A model generated the notes under the pieces. The model was not told where the DNA came from, made no database searches, and was given only the letters and a program-made list of their open reading frames with translations. The translations under genes and the position numbers were made by a program. This document shows, one piece after another, positions 7,244-13,939 of a stretch of DNA of 17,991 nt; the first letter of the stretch is position 1; each line of letters opens with the position of its first letter. The stretch comes from an uncultured Lachnospiraceae bacterium (GTDB lineage Bacteria; Bacillota; Clostridia; Lachnospirales; Lachnospiraceae): NCBI GenBank assembly GCA_934370915.1, contig CAKRNI010000030.1, positions 1 to 17,991 of the forward strand, read 5' to 3'.

Positions 7244-8563
7244 ATGAGTTCTGGTGTGAGCGGCACTGAAGCATTAATTGTAAATTCCGATGAAAATCGG
7301 GCACTGATTCAAACAGGTGACAAATGCGATAAGTATGATTACTTGATTGCAGTTGCCTGCGGCGCAATTGGTGGAATGATCGATATATTTCTTGTAGGTG
7401 CGCCAGGAGATAGCAAATTAAACGCCTGGACTGATGCTCAGGTTGATAATGCTGTAAAAGGATTTGCAAAAATATCTGGATGGAGCCCAAAGGCTGATCA
7501 AGCAGACAGTATTGCCAGTGCAATAGGCTTTTTAGAAAAGAAATTCAAGGTTAATTATGATCAACGTCATTCTGCCGATGTAAATAATTTATTTAGCATG
7601 TCGGCTAAGAATCACCATATGATGTCCTTGGCACATTCACCAGATATTATAGGGTTATTCTTTTCGATATTGAATCAGTTTACTTCTACAGCGACTTTTG
7701 CGGCAAATGGTCAGCTGGTTGTAATCAATACAGAAACTTTTGAATTGCAGGGCGGCAATTTTGCTGCAAAGATATTCTGCGGAATTGCGAACTGGTTCGG
7801 ACATGTGATGTCTGATATTGCGGGCAGCTCTGGCAGCAGGGGCAATTCCGGGCGTGGAACAGGTGTCGTGATGCCGTTCTATGAATTATTTGGTTTTTGC
7901 AAGTTTGGCAGATTCGATGTAGGAAAGGATAAACAGGATCTGGCGACAATTGCGACCAGGGCTTTTCAGGAAGGTTATGACTTCAGATTTGGATTGGCGA
8001 CAGCAATCCCGGTAATTATAACAGATCTGTCAATTAGATTAATATGGGCTTTGAGGAGGCGCTTCCAGTATGGAAAACCGCTGAAGGACTGTATTCCAAC
8101 CCAGAAGCATGCGGATTTAAGAATTATGCTCATATTTGGAAATGGCACCCTTTGCGTGATGGACGGAATCGATGCAGGAGTTCGATCAGGCGGTAATTTC
8201 CTGGCATTTTTTATGCGTCTTAATTTGATCGCATGGTTCAGATTCGTGACACTGGTGCTGAAAGAGATTTGCATCAGAGTAGGAATAGCGGCACCTTTAC
8301 AGGCAAATCTGGAAGCATACAGGAGAATTAATGAGGCGCTGCTGACCTATTTAAAGGAGCTTGAGAGGATTGACATTGAGGCATTTAAGAAAGAAACGGA
8401 AGAATACAATAAGGTGATTGCCTCATTTGATCAAGCCACAAATTATGAAGAATTAAATAAGATGCTCTTAGATACATTTGACAGAATGGGCTACAATAAA
8501 CCATGGCAGGGCGACTTTAATAAGCATATGTCAAATAAAAATGCAACGCTGGTTTTTGAATAA
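7244..8563 (+). CDS. Unrecognised multi-helix membrane protein, gene 1 of a three-gene operon
   Basis: 439 residues from ATG 7244, with a strong AAGGAGGGG site 7 nt upstream. I do not recognise a named family. Hydrophobic segments lie at about 32-51, 249-270 and 292-348. The C-terminus (about 355-415) is charged and helical, likely coiled coil. Two motifs stand out: NHHMMSLAHSPD (123-134) and, after a weakly hydrophobic stretch, WFGHVMSDIAGSSGSRG (184-200), followed by MPFYELF. Paired His motifs of the G-H-x3-D kind occur in membrane metal-dependent hydrolases of the YdjM/DUF457 type, so a membrane-embedded metal site is possible. This is inference from a short pattern. The stop codon abuts the start of the next gene (TAAATG), indicating coupling. 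The gene is AT-richer than rlmD, which suggests transfer. Confidence 0.85.
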   Translation: MSSGVSGTEALIVNSDENRALIQTGDKCDKYDYLIAVACGAIGGMIDIFLVGAPGDSKLNAWTDAQVDNAVKGFAKISGWSPKADQADSIASAIGFLEKKFKVNYDQRHSADVNNLFSMSAKNHHMMSLAHSPDIIGLFFSILNQFTSTATFAANGQLVVINTETFELQGGNFAAKIFCGIANWFGHVMSDIAGSSGSRGNSGRGTGVVMPFYELFGFCKFGRFDVGKDKQDLATIATRAFQEGYDFRFGLATAIPVIITDLSIRLIWALRRRFQYGKPLKDCIPTQKHADLRIMLIFGNGTLCVMDGIDAGVRSGGNFLAFFMRLNLIAWFRFVTLVLKEICIRVGIAAPLQANLEAYRRINEALLTYLKELERIDIEAFKKETEEYNKVIASFDQATNYEELNKMLLDTFDRMGYNKPWQGDFNKHMSNKNATLVFE

Positions 8564-8821
8564 ATGTATAACTGTGAACACTGCGGATGCTGTTGTAGAA
8601 ATCTTGATAAAAGTGATATTTATGCCCCATTGGATCGCGGCGATGGGGTGTGTAAGTATCTGAAAGGAAATGATTGTTCAATTTATGAGAACAGACCAGT
8701 GCTCTGCCGGATAGATGAAAGCTACGACAGATTTTTCAGCGTAATGATGTCGAGAGAAGAATTCTATGATATCAATAAACAGGTATGCAAGTGGTTACAG
8801 AAATTAGAGGAGGATGATTAA
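8564..8821 (+). CDS. YkgJ-type cysteine cluster protein, gene 2 of the operon
   Basis: 85 residues. Its ATG follows the stop of the preceding gene with no spacer, and there is no separate strong ribosome binding site, so translation is probably coupled. The N-terminus has a dense cluster, Cys4, Cys7, Cys9, Cys10, Cys11, then Cys30, Cys38 and Cys48 in the order C..L...DCSIYENRPVLCR. This is the characteristic pattern of the YkgJ/CxxCxxCC family, proposed to chelate zinc or iron. It is shorter than many YkgJ proteins but carries the full core. The C-terminal part (about 55-85) is helical and charged. In this operon it may mature or deliver metal to the His/Asp-containing partner encoded by gene 1 (inference). 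Confidence 0.88.
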   Translation: MYNCEHCGCCCRNLDKSDIYAPLDRGDGVCKYLKGNDCSIYENRPVLCRIDESYDRFFSVMMSREEFYDINKQVCKWLQKLEEDD

Positions 8822-8823
8822 GT

Positions 8824-9846
8824 ATGCCATTACCATTTATATTAGGTGCAGCGGCGCTTGCTGCAGCTGTTGGCGGAGTTGGAAGCGGGATTCATGGGGC
8901 AGTAAAAATGAAAGAAGCTAATGATACCATGCAATCTGCCGACAGCAGACATAGAAGAAATATTAAGCGGTTCGAAGATACAAGTGCAGCAACTAATAAA
9001 GTGATGGATGAACTTGGAGCTTTAGAACTTGAAATACTCCATAGTTTTGATGAGTTTTCAAATACGATAGAAAAGATCCAGAACAGACCAAAGTTTAAAG
9101 AATATAAAAAAGACGGGGTAACGCTTCCTAAATATGATAGAGAAGAGTTGAAAAGTGTTTCTGTCGGGGCGGGCGTTCTTTTGGGAGGTCTGGGCGGAGC
9201 TGCTGTTGGTACTGCCGGAGGTTTTGCTGCTGCTGGAGCCACTACATCGGCAGTAATGGCATTAGGGACGGCATCCACTGGAACGGCTATCGCATCATTA
9301 AGTGGAGCTGCAGCGACAAATGCGACACTTGCTGCTCTTGGAGGAGGAGCAATAGCTGCAGGTGGCGGCGGTATGGCATTAGGGACCGCTGTTTTAGGAG
9401 CGACTACACTTGGAGTTGGTTTGTTAGTAGGTGGTATTATCTTTAATATTACCGGAAGCAGCTTATCGGATAAAGCGGATGAAGCCTGGGCACAAATGGA
9501 GAAAGCAGAAAAAACAATAGATACAGCCTGTACATATTTAAATGATCTTAAATCTACGGCTATAACATACACTGATTCGGTGATGAGAGTCAGAGAGAAG
9601 TATAAAGAGATATTTGGATATGTATCATATGCCGTTAATAATCTTAAGAAAACAGATTGGAGTAAATTTTCAGAAGAAGAAAAAGTGGCAACTGAAAATG
9701 CAGTTTTATTGGTGGGCTTATTATATAAGATGTGTAAAGTCAGTCTGGTAAATAAGGCACCGAATGAAAATGACATGAATACTGTTAATCATGATGAAGT
9801 AGATGAATCGATGATAAATGCTGAAATCGTGATGGATGATCTTTAA
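8824..9846 (+). CDS. Glycine-zipper/coiled-coil protein, possible pore former, gene 3 of the operon
   Basis: 340 residues from ATG 8824, with GAGGAGG (8807-8813) 10 nt upstream, inside the end of gene 2. I do not recognise a named family. Visible parts in order: an N-terminal Ala/Gly-rich hydrophobic helix (about 3-27), a charged helical region (32-90), a Gly/Ala core of about 100 residues with many GxxxG and GG steps (112-212), then amphipathic helices (214-295) and an acidic tail ending IVMDDL. A hydrophobic glycine-zipper hairpin framed by long coiled coils resembles alpha-pore-forming toxins and other membrane-inserting effectors, but composition alone cannot establish that. No cleavable signal peptide is obvious. 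A long open frame on the opposite strand (8892-9776) is a by-product of GCN-rich codons. Confidence 0.85.
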   Translation: MPLPFILGAAALAAAVGGVGSGIHGAVKMKEANDTMQSADSRHRRNIKRFEDTSAATNKVMDELGALELEILHSFDEFSNTIEKIQNRPKFKEYKKDGVTLPKYDREELKSVSVGAGVLLGGLGGAAVGTAGGFAAAGATTSAVMALGTASTGTAIASLSGAAATNATLAALGGGAIAAGGGGMALGTAVLGATTLGVGLLVGGIIFNITGSSLSDKADEAWAQMEKAEKTIDTACTYLNDLKSTAITYTDSVMRVREKYKEIFGYVSYAVNNLKKTDWSKFSEEEKVATENAVLLVGLLYKMCKVSLVNKAPNENDMNTVNHDEVDESMINAEIVMDDL

Positions 9847-9871
9847 GTGATAGCTGTGATTTAATCAGGGT

Positions 9872-9940
9872 AAAAATATTTTTAATGAACAAAATGAACT
9901 GCGTAACCGGGGCATACATATTCTGTCAGGGAGTATATTT
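9872..9940 (+). pseudogene. Decayed fragment of a fic gene
   Basis: 9883-9921 matches 11957-11995, inside the intact fic gene, at 33 of 39 bases without gaps. Translated in the matching frame it reads NEQNELRNRGIHI against NEKNELHNRVIHI of Fic, and the residues just before (KNIF against RNLLL) are also compatible. The resemblance fades after about 9930 and there is no open gene around it. It is the scar of a second fic gene, or a partial duplication, lying between the three-gene operon and the abiF unit. Confidence 0.65.
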
Positions 9941-9947
9941 GCCATAT

Positions 9948-9994
9948 GCTATGCATAGAATACACTTGTGCCTATTCTATTATTCATGCATAGC
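9948..9994. repeat. Long AT-rich hairpin before the terminator
   Basis: GCTATGCAT (9948-9956) is complementary to ATGCATAGC (9986-9994), and ATAGAATA (9955-9962) to TATTCTAT (9973-9980), so a stem of about 15 bp with one bulge can form. It adjoins the terminator hairpin starting at 9994. It may be an RNA structure at the end of the operon transcript, or a recombination-related palindrome. Confidence 0.5.
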
Positions 9995-10027
9995 AAGTTG
10001 AAATCCTTCGATTTCTACTTGTTTTTT
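9994..10027 (+). terminator. Rho-independent terminator of the three-gene operon
   Basis: CAAGT-T-GAAATC (9994-10005), a CTTC loop, and GATTTC-T-ACTTG (10010-10021) form a near-perfect stem with one T-T mismatch, followed by six T (10022-10027). It lies about 150 nt after the last stop codon. Its distal arm and T-run overlap the likely -35 box of the next transcript. Confidence 0.8.
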
Positions 10028-10047
10028 GGCATGTTTTGTGGTAGAGT
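10019..10047 (+). promoter_or_regulatory. Promoter of the abiF-associated ncRNA
   Basis: TTGTTT (10019-10024), a 17-nt spacer, and TAGAGT (10042-10047) preceded by TGG, giving an extended -10. It would start transcription near 10053. The -35 matches the consensus only partly, so it is a moderate call supported by its position. Confidence 0.5.
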
Positions 10048-10051
10048 GTAG

Positions 10052-10120
10052 GCAGTGATCAGGTTCCAGATACTCGCGAGGACTGGGACCGGGGGAGGAC
10101 CTGAGGGCCCTCCTTTTTTT
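10052..10120 (+). ncRNA. abiF-associated small RNA, candidate RNA antitoxin with pseudoknot
   Basis: A leader of about 70 nt between a promoter and its own terminator, immediately before abiF. TCCAG (10065-10069) pairs with CTGGG (10083-10087), around CTCGCGAG. The terminator hairpin GGAGG (10094-10098) with CCTCC (10109-10113) is followed by seven T. Its loop contains ACCTGA (10099-10104), the exact complement of TCAGGT (10059-10064), so an H-type pseudoknot can form. The alternative GGTTCCAG (10062-10069) with CTGGGACC (10083-10090) competes with it. Known: a conserved RNA motif is found upstream of abiF genes, and AbiF-RNA pairs have been described as toxin-antitoxin systems. Whether this sequence fits that published model cannot be checked here. 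Confidence 0.72.
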
Positions 10121-10142
10121 GTACAGAAAGGAGGCGGATCAG

Positions 10143-11078
10143 TTGGCAAAGCCATTTCTTACATATGATGAGCAGATAGAAAAGCTTATCAATGAAAAGA
10201 AGCTTATAATAAATGATTCAGAGTCGGCGAAAGAAGTTCTTAAAAATATTGGATATTTTTCACTGCTTGGAGGATACAAAACTCCGTTTATTGATCCGAT
10301 GACACGCATTTATCAGAATGGTGCGTCTTTCAATGATATTTTAGCTTTGTATCATTTTGATTTATCTCTACGCGAACTTATATTTAAATATCTATGTGAA
10401 ATTGAATGTCGAATGCGTCAACTGATATCTTATCATTTCTGTTCAGTTCATGGTGAACAACAGTCGGAATATCTTGATCCTCATAATTATAATCCCAGCC
10501 TGAAAAAAATGAATGATATCAATCGCCTTATAAATATTCTTGATTATCAGGCAAATAAGAATCAGGATCATACATATGTGGTTCACCAACGTAAGGTGTA
10601 TCACAATGTTCCGTTATGGGTGCTGATAAATACACTTACTTACGGACAAATTTCAAAACTGTATACTTTGCTTCCATCCCAAATACAGAGCAGCATTAGC
10701 AAAAATTTTCCGCATGTAAAAGAAAAAACATTGGAACAATATTTAAAAATACTTACTCTGTTTAGAAATGTATGTGCTCACAATGAACGCTTATACTCTT
10801 TCCGAACACAAATAGATTTTCCGGACACCAAACTTCATGACAAACTTGGTATTCCGAAAAAAGGAATTCAGTATGTTTATGGAAAAAGAGATTTGTTTGG
10901 TGTGGTTATTGCTTTTCGTTATTTATTACCCAAAAAGAGCTTTCTTGATTTTAAGAGTTCGCTGATTAAGGTGTTACATACATATCATAGACAAAGCAGT
11001 CAACTAGCTGAAAAGGAGTTGCTTACAATAATGGGATTTCCTTTAAATTGGACATCAGTCACACGATATTTTTTATGA
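10143..11078 (+). CDS. abiF: AbiF/AbiD-type abortive infection protein (Abi_2 family, HEPN)
   Basis: 311 residues. The start is taken as TTG at 10143 (reading MAKPFLTYDEQIEKL) because AGAAAGGAGG (10125-10134) lies 8 nt upstream. The earlier TTG at 10119 lies in the T-run of the preceding terminator. The N-terminus KPFLTYDEQ, the GYF.LLGGYK...F block (37-49), and LRELIFKYLCEIECRMRQLISYHF (77-99) are typical of Abi_2. Two HEPN-like RNase motifs are visible: Arg92-x5-His98, and Arg208-x4-His213 in LFRNVCAHNERLYS. Known role: abortive infection against phage. HEPN proteins of this group are regarded as RNases restrained by a partner RNA and have been proposed as relatives of Cas13 ancestors. The ncRNA directly upstream fits that. 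The gene is AT-rich. It is followed by a separate fic promoter. Confidence 0.9.
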   Translation: MAKPFLTYDEQIEKLINEKKLIINDSESAKEVLKNIGYFSLLGGYKTPFIDPMTRIYQNGASFNDILALYHFDLSLRELIFKYLCEIECRMRQLISYHFCSVHGEQQSEYLDPHNYNPSLKKMNDINRLINILDYQANKNQDHTYVVHQRKVYHNVPLWVLINTLTYGQISKLYTLLPSQIQSSISKNFPHVKEKTLEQYLKILTLFRNVCAHNERLYSFRTQIDFPDTKLHDKLGIPKKGIQYVYGKRDLFGVVIAFRYLLPKKSFLDFKSSLIKVLHTYHRQSSQLAEKELLTIMGFPLNWTSVTRYFL

Positions 11079-11123
11079 ATTATTAGAACATAGCTTGTGC
11101 TGTAAAAAATATCAAACTCTTGT

Positions 11124-11151
11124 TTGGCAGTAGTCAGTCACTGCCTATTAA
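11124..11151 (+). promoter_or_regulatory. fic promoter with an inverted repeat in its spacer
   Basis: TTGGCA (11124-11129), a 16-nt spacer and TATTAA (11146-11151). GGCAGT (11126-11131) and ACTGCC (11140-11145) form an inverted repeat with 8 nt between the arms, covering the whole spacer. Such a position suits a repressor site. The winged-helix domain at the Fic C-terminus is an obvious candidate binder (inference). Because it also forms a 6-bp stem before an AT-rich stretch, a weak terminator of abiF is the alternative reading. Confidence 0.45.
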
Positions 11152-11189
11152 TTTCTATAGAGTCCTCATATGATATTTGGGAGATGTAA

Positions 11190-12362
11190 ATGAATCAGGA
11201 TCCTTTCAAAGAATACCTAAGAGAATCAGAACCGAATAAGCGTGAAAAAGGCTATGCATGGCAGACAGCAATTGGGCTGCAGGCAGTAGATGGGCTGAAA
11301 ACGTCAAAATATCTGATCGATACTGCAATTCGGAATATCGAAGGTGATATTTCAATCGATGAAGCAAATTCGCTTTTAAATAGCTATTATGAAGAAAATC
11401 CAAAATCGGATACTGGAGACAGAACGGAGGAAGCGGATAAGGTTTCTGTCCGGATCGTAAAAGTCCTGTCTGAAACGGGTTTCAGCTTTACTCCAAACGA
11501 GTATATCTCGATTCATAAAAAACTATTTACTGGAATTTACAGACATGCCGGAAAGATCAGGGATTATAACATCACAAAAAAAGAGTGGGTATTAGATGGA
11601 GAAACAGTTCTTTATGGAAATGCGTCTGAACTCCGGGATACACTGGAATATGACTTCTCCGAAGAAAGAAAATTCAGCTATAAAGGTCTGTCGATCAATG
11701 AAATAATTCATCATCTGGCAGTATTTGTCTCAAGGCTGTGGCAGATCCATATTTTTGAGGAAGGAAATACCAGGACAACAGCAGTATTTTTTATAAAGTA
11801 TTTACAAACGCTGGGCCTTGATGCCACCAATGATATATTTGCTGAGAATGCATGGTATTTTAGAAATGCATTGGTGCGGGCAAATTATAATAACTTTAAA
11901 ATCGGGGTTTATGAAACAACAGAGTATTTAGAGTTATTTCTGCGAAATCTGTTATTGAATGAGAAAAATGAACTGCATAACCGGGTCATTCATATCAGCG
12001 GAAAGTATGTGATCCCTTCAAAAGTGAACGATGAACACAAAAAAGCGAACATTGAAATGCAAAAAGCGAACGATGAGAGTATAAAAGCGAACATTCGTAA
12101 ACGGTTTGAAAAAATGATTCCTGGATTATCAGATAAAACAGTGGACCATATCCTGCGCATATATGAAGCATACGGAACAGAAGACATGTTTGGAAGAAAA
12201 GATATAATGCTGTTGACAGGATTAAAAGCAACCAGAGCATCAGAAGTAATAAAGTTATTGACAAGCGCAGAGATCATTGAAGCGGTCAAAGGTCATGGAA
12301 AAGGAAAATATTGTTTTATAAAAAAGTTAAGTGAAAAGCCAGATTATGAGGGAAGTGTGTAA
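11190..12362 (+). CDS. Fic family AMPylase-type protein with internal inhibitory motif and winged-helix tail
   Basis: 390 residues from ATG 11190, with GGGAG (11179-11183) 6 nt upstream. The N-terminal helix segment IEGDISIDEANSLLNSYYEEN carries Ser65-x3-Glu69-Asn70, matching the inhibitory [ST]xxxE[GN] pattern of VbhA-like modules and class II Fic proteins. The Fic core ends in HIFEEGNTRT (187-196), an intact HxFx[DE]GNxR motif with catalytic His187, so the enzyme should be competent to transfer AMP or another nucleotide group. Residues 280-305 hold repeated KAN(I/D)E units, likely a helical linker. Residues about 330-378 resemble a winged helix (LLTGLKATRASEVIKLL). Known: Fic proteins modify target Ser/Thr/Tyr residues and many act as toxins. 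Here it neighbours abiF and a scrap of a second fic. Its 3' end carries the ribosome binding site of the next gene. Confidence 0.93.
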   Translation: MNQDPFKEYLRESEPNKREKGYAWQTAIGLQAVDGLKTSKYLIDTAIRNIEGDISIDEANSLLNSYYEENPKSDTGDRTEEADKVSVRIVKVLSETGFSFTPNEYISIHKKLFTGIYRHAGKIRDYNITKKEWVLDGETVLYGNASELRDTLEYDFSEERKFSYKGLSINEIIHHLAVFVSRLWQIHIFEEGNTRTTAVFFIKYLQTLGLDATNDIFAENAWYFRNALVRANYNNFKIGVYETTEYLELFLRNLLLNEKNELHNRVIHISGKYVIPSKVNDEHKKANIEMQKANDESIKANIRKRFEKMIPGLSDKTVDHILRIYEAYGTEDMFGRKDIMLLTGLKATRASEVIKLLTSAEIIEAVKGHGKGKYCFIKKLSEKPDYEGSV

Positions 12363-12363
12363 A

Positions 12364-12594
12364 ATGAAAAACGAACAGGAATACATCATTCTCCAGATCC
12401 AGGAAGACGACTACGGCTGTGAGGAACGCCCTGCAGGGGCAAAGAAAACAGTTTTCGTCCGACTGAAAGACGCTAAGGAAAACGAGCGAATGATCCGCCA
12501 GGAAGATGACTGGCTTTATGAGCAGGGGATTGATGAAGGTGATCTGGTAGTATTAACGGAGAATCACCTGTATAAGAAAATGGAAGAGAGGTAA
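12364..12594 (+). CDS. Small conserved-looking hypothetical protein
   Basis: 76 residues from ATG 12364 (MKNEQEYIILQIQEDDYGCEE), with GAGGGAA 9-10 nt upstream. An earlier in-frame ATG at 12331 lies inside fic and lacks a comparable site. It is acidic, has no membrane segment, and has no cysteine motif. I do not recognise a family. Base composition returns to that of the backbone here, so it probably predates the accessory block and the block ends at its 5' edge. It is followed after 6 nt by the GNAT gene, so the two are likely cotranscribed. Confidence 0.75.
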   Translation: MKNEQEYIILQIQEDDYGCEERPAGAKKTVFVRLKDAKENERMIRQEDDWLYEQGIDEGDLVVLTENHLYKKMEER

Positions 12595-12600
12595 ATAAAG

Positions 12601-13134
12601 ATGGAATTACAGACAAAACGCCTGATTTTAAGACCATGGCAGGAGAGCGATGCGGAGAGCTGCTATGAATACGCGAAGGACCCGAAGGTCGGTCCGGAAG
12701 CAGGATGGCCGATGCATACGAGTGTGGAGAACAGCAGGGAGATCATCCGGGAAGTTTTATCGGCGGATGGAACGTATGCGGTGGTTTTAAAGAGTACCGG
12801 AAAGCCGGTGGGCTGTGCAGGCCTTACAGTGGGCGCGGCATGCAATATGCCGGTACCAGAAGATGAGGGAGAGATCGGCTGTTGGCTGGGAACCCCGTAC
12901 TGGGGACAGGGAATCATCCCGGAGGCAGTAAAGGAGTTGATTCGGTACGGTTTTGAAGATCTGGGGCTGAAACGGATCTGGTACGCATACTTTGACGGGA
13001 ATGAGAAATCGAAGCGTGTAGCGGAAAAATGTGGATTTCAGTATCATCATACGAACAGGGATTTGGAATGGAAATTGTTAAATAAAACAGTGACAGAACA
13101 TGTCTATGTGCTTGAAAAACGGCAGGAACGATGA
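12601..13134 (+). CDS. GNAT family N-acetyltransferase (RimJ/RimL-like)
   Basis: 177 residues from ATG 12601, behind GAGAGG. The N-terminus [15 protein letters not shown] is typical of the RimJ/RimL (Acetyltransf_3) subgroup. The acetyl-CoA loop is YWGQG (100-104) within [18 protein letters not shown], and the late motif [13 protein letters not shown] (134-146) is also canonical. Known role: transfer of acetyl from acetyl-CoA to an amine. The substrate (ribosomal protein N-terminus or small molecule) cannot be deduced. It lies 6 nt after the 76-aa gene and 69 nt before yfcE. Confidence 0.9.
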   Translation: MELQTKRLILRPWQESDAESCYEYAKDPKVGPEAGWPMHTSVENSREIIREVLSADGTYAVVLKSTGKPVGCAGLTVGAACNMPVPEDEGEIGCWLGTPYWGQGIIPEAVKELIRYGFEDLGLKRIWYAYFDGNEKSKRVAEKCGFQYHHTNRDLEWKLLNKTVTEHVYVLEKRQER

Positions 13135-13203
13135 AATCTAAAGAAGGCAAGAGCAGCATGGAGATAGATGCGCTGATCTGCAAAAAGAAAGGAATCTGCT
13201 AAA

Positions 13204-13752
13204 ATGATAAAACTCATGATCGCGTCCGACATCCACGGCTCCGCGTACTACTGTAAAAAGATGCTGGAGGCACTCGACCGCGAGCAGGCGGACCGTCTTC
13301 TGCTCCTGGGCGATATTTTATACCATGGTCCGAGAAACGATCTCCCGAAAGAGTATGACCCGAAGGAAGTCATCAAAATGTTAAACGAGCGGAAAAACAG
13401 GATCTTCTGCGTCCGCGGAAACTGCGACACCGAAGTGGACCAGATGGTCCTGGAGTTCCCGATTCTCGCGGACTACGCGGTAATTCCAACAGCAGACCGC
13501 TTGATCTACGCCACCCACGGTCACCATTTTAACTTAAACTCACTCCCGCCGATGCAGCCGGGCGACATTCTCCTCCACGGCCATACCCACATCCCGGCCT
13601 GGGAACCGTTCGGTGACGGGAACCTGTACCTGAATCCGGGTTCCGTGTCGATTCCGAAGGAGGAGAGCGAGCATAGTTACATGATCCTACAGGATGGGGC
13701 TGCTGTCTGGAAAGATCTGGACGGTGAGATCTACTATAGTCAGAAACTGTAG
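13204..13752 (+). CDS. yfcE: YfcE-type metallophosphodiesterase
   Basis: 182 residues, the normal family length, from ATG 13204 with AAAGGA 10 nt upstream. All calcineurin-like metal-binding blocks are present in order: DIHG (Asp9, His11), GDILYHGPRN (Asp37), GNCD (Asn73, Asp75), ATHGHH (His105, His107) and LLHGHTH (His125, His127, His129). Known role: YfcE hydrolyses phosphodiester bonds in vitro with a dinuclear metal centre, but the physiological substrate is unclear. It may be cotranscribed with the GNAT gene and is followed by a strong terminator. Confidence 0.93.
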   Translation: MIKLMIASDIHGSAYYCKKMLEALDREQADRLLLLGDILYHGPRNDLPKEYDPKEVIKMLNERKNRIFCVRGNCDTEVDQMVLEFPILADYAVIPTADRLIYATHGHHFNLNSLPPMQPGDILLHGHTHIPAWEPFGDGNLYLNPGSVSIPKEESEHSYMILQDGAAVWKDLDGEIYYSQKL

Positions 13753-13807
13753 TCTCTGTGGGTGAAAAACCGGCCAAAAGTCTTATAAATACTGTTATTA
13801 CGGATAA

Positions 13808-13843
13808 AACGGGAACGGATCAAAAAATCTGTCCCCGTTTTTT
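13808..13843 (+). terminator. Rho-independent terminator after yfcE
   Basis: AACGGG (13808-13813) pairs with CCCGTT (13834-13839), and CGGAT with ATCTG inside, around an A-rich loop. The T-run covers 13838-13843. It closes the 76-aa/GNAT/yfcE unit. Confidence 0.85.
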
Positions 13844-13853
13844 ATATAGCCTA

Positions 13854-13882
13854 TTGCATAATAATTTCTGTAATGCTAAAAT
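13854..13882 (+). promoter_or_regulatory. Sigma-A promoter of the riboswitch/ABC importer unit
   Basis: TTGCAT (13854-13859), 17-nt spacer, TAAAAT (13877-13882) preceded by TGC, an extended -10. It lies just after the yfcE terminator and about 60 nt before the riboswitch. Confidence 0.72.
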
Positions 13883-13939
13883 ATCTCCCATAACAATCGA
13901 AGAGGCATCCGGTGCTGCTGCCGCTGTGAAAAAGTTTAT

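Noticed and set aside
7044..7523. 159-codon minus-strand frame across the rlmD/operon junction
   Set aside because: Antisense shadow of two well-supported plus-strand genes, with no ribosome binding site or family match.
8892..9776. 294-codon open frame on the minus strand
   Set aside because: It lies entirely opposite the Gly/Ala-rich gene 3. GCN/GGN codons rarely give stops in the reverse frame. It has no ribosome binding site and its composition is an artefact.
9948..10120. CRISPR-like or attachment-site reading of the palindromes before abiF
   Set aside because: There are no regularly spaced repeats, no spacers, and no integrase. The structures are explained by two terminators and one small RNA.
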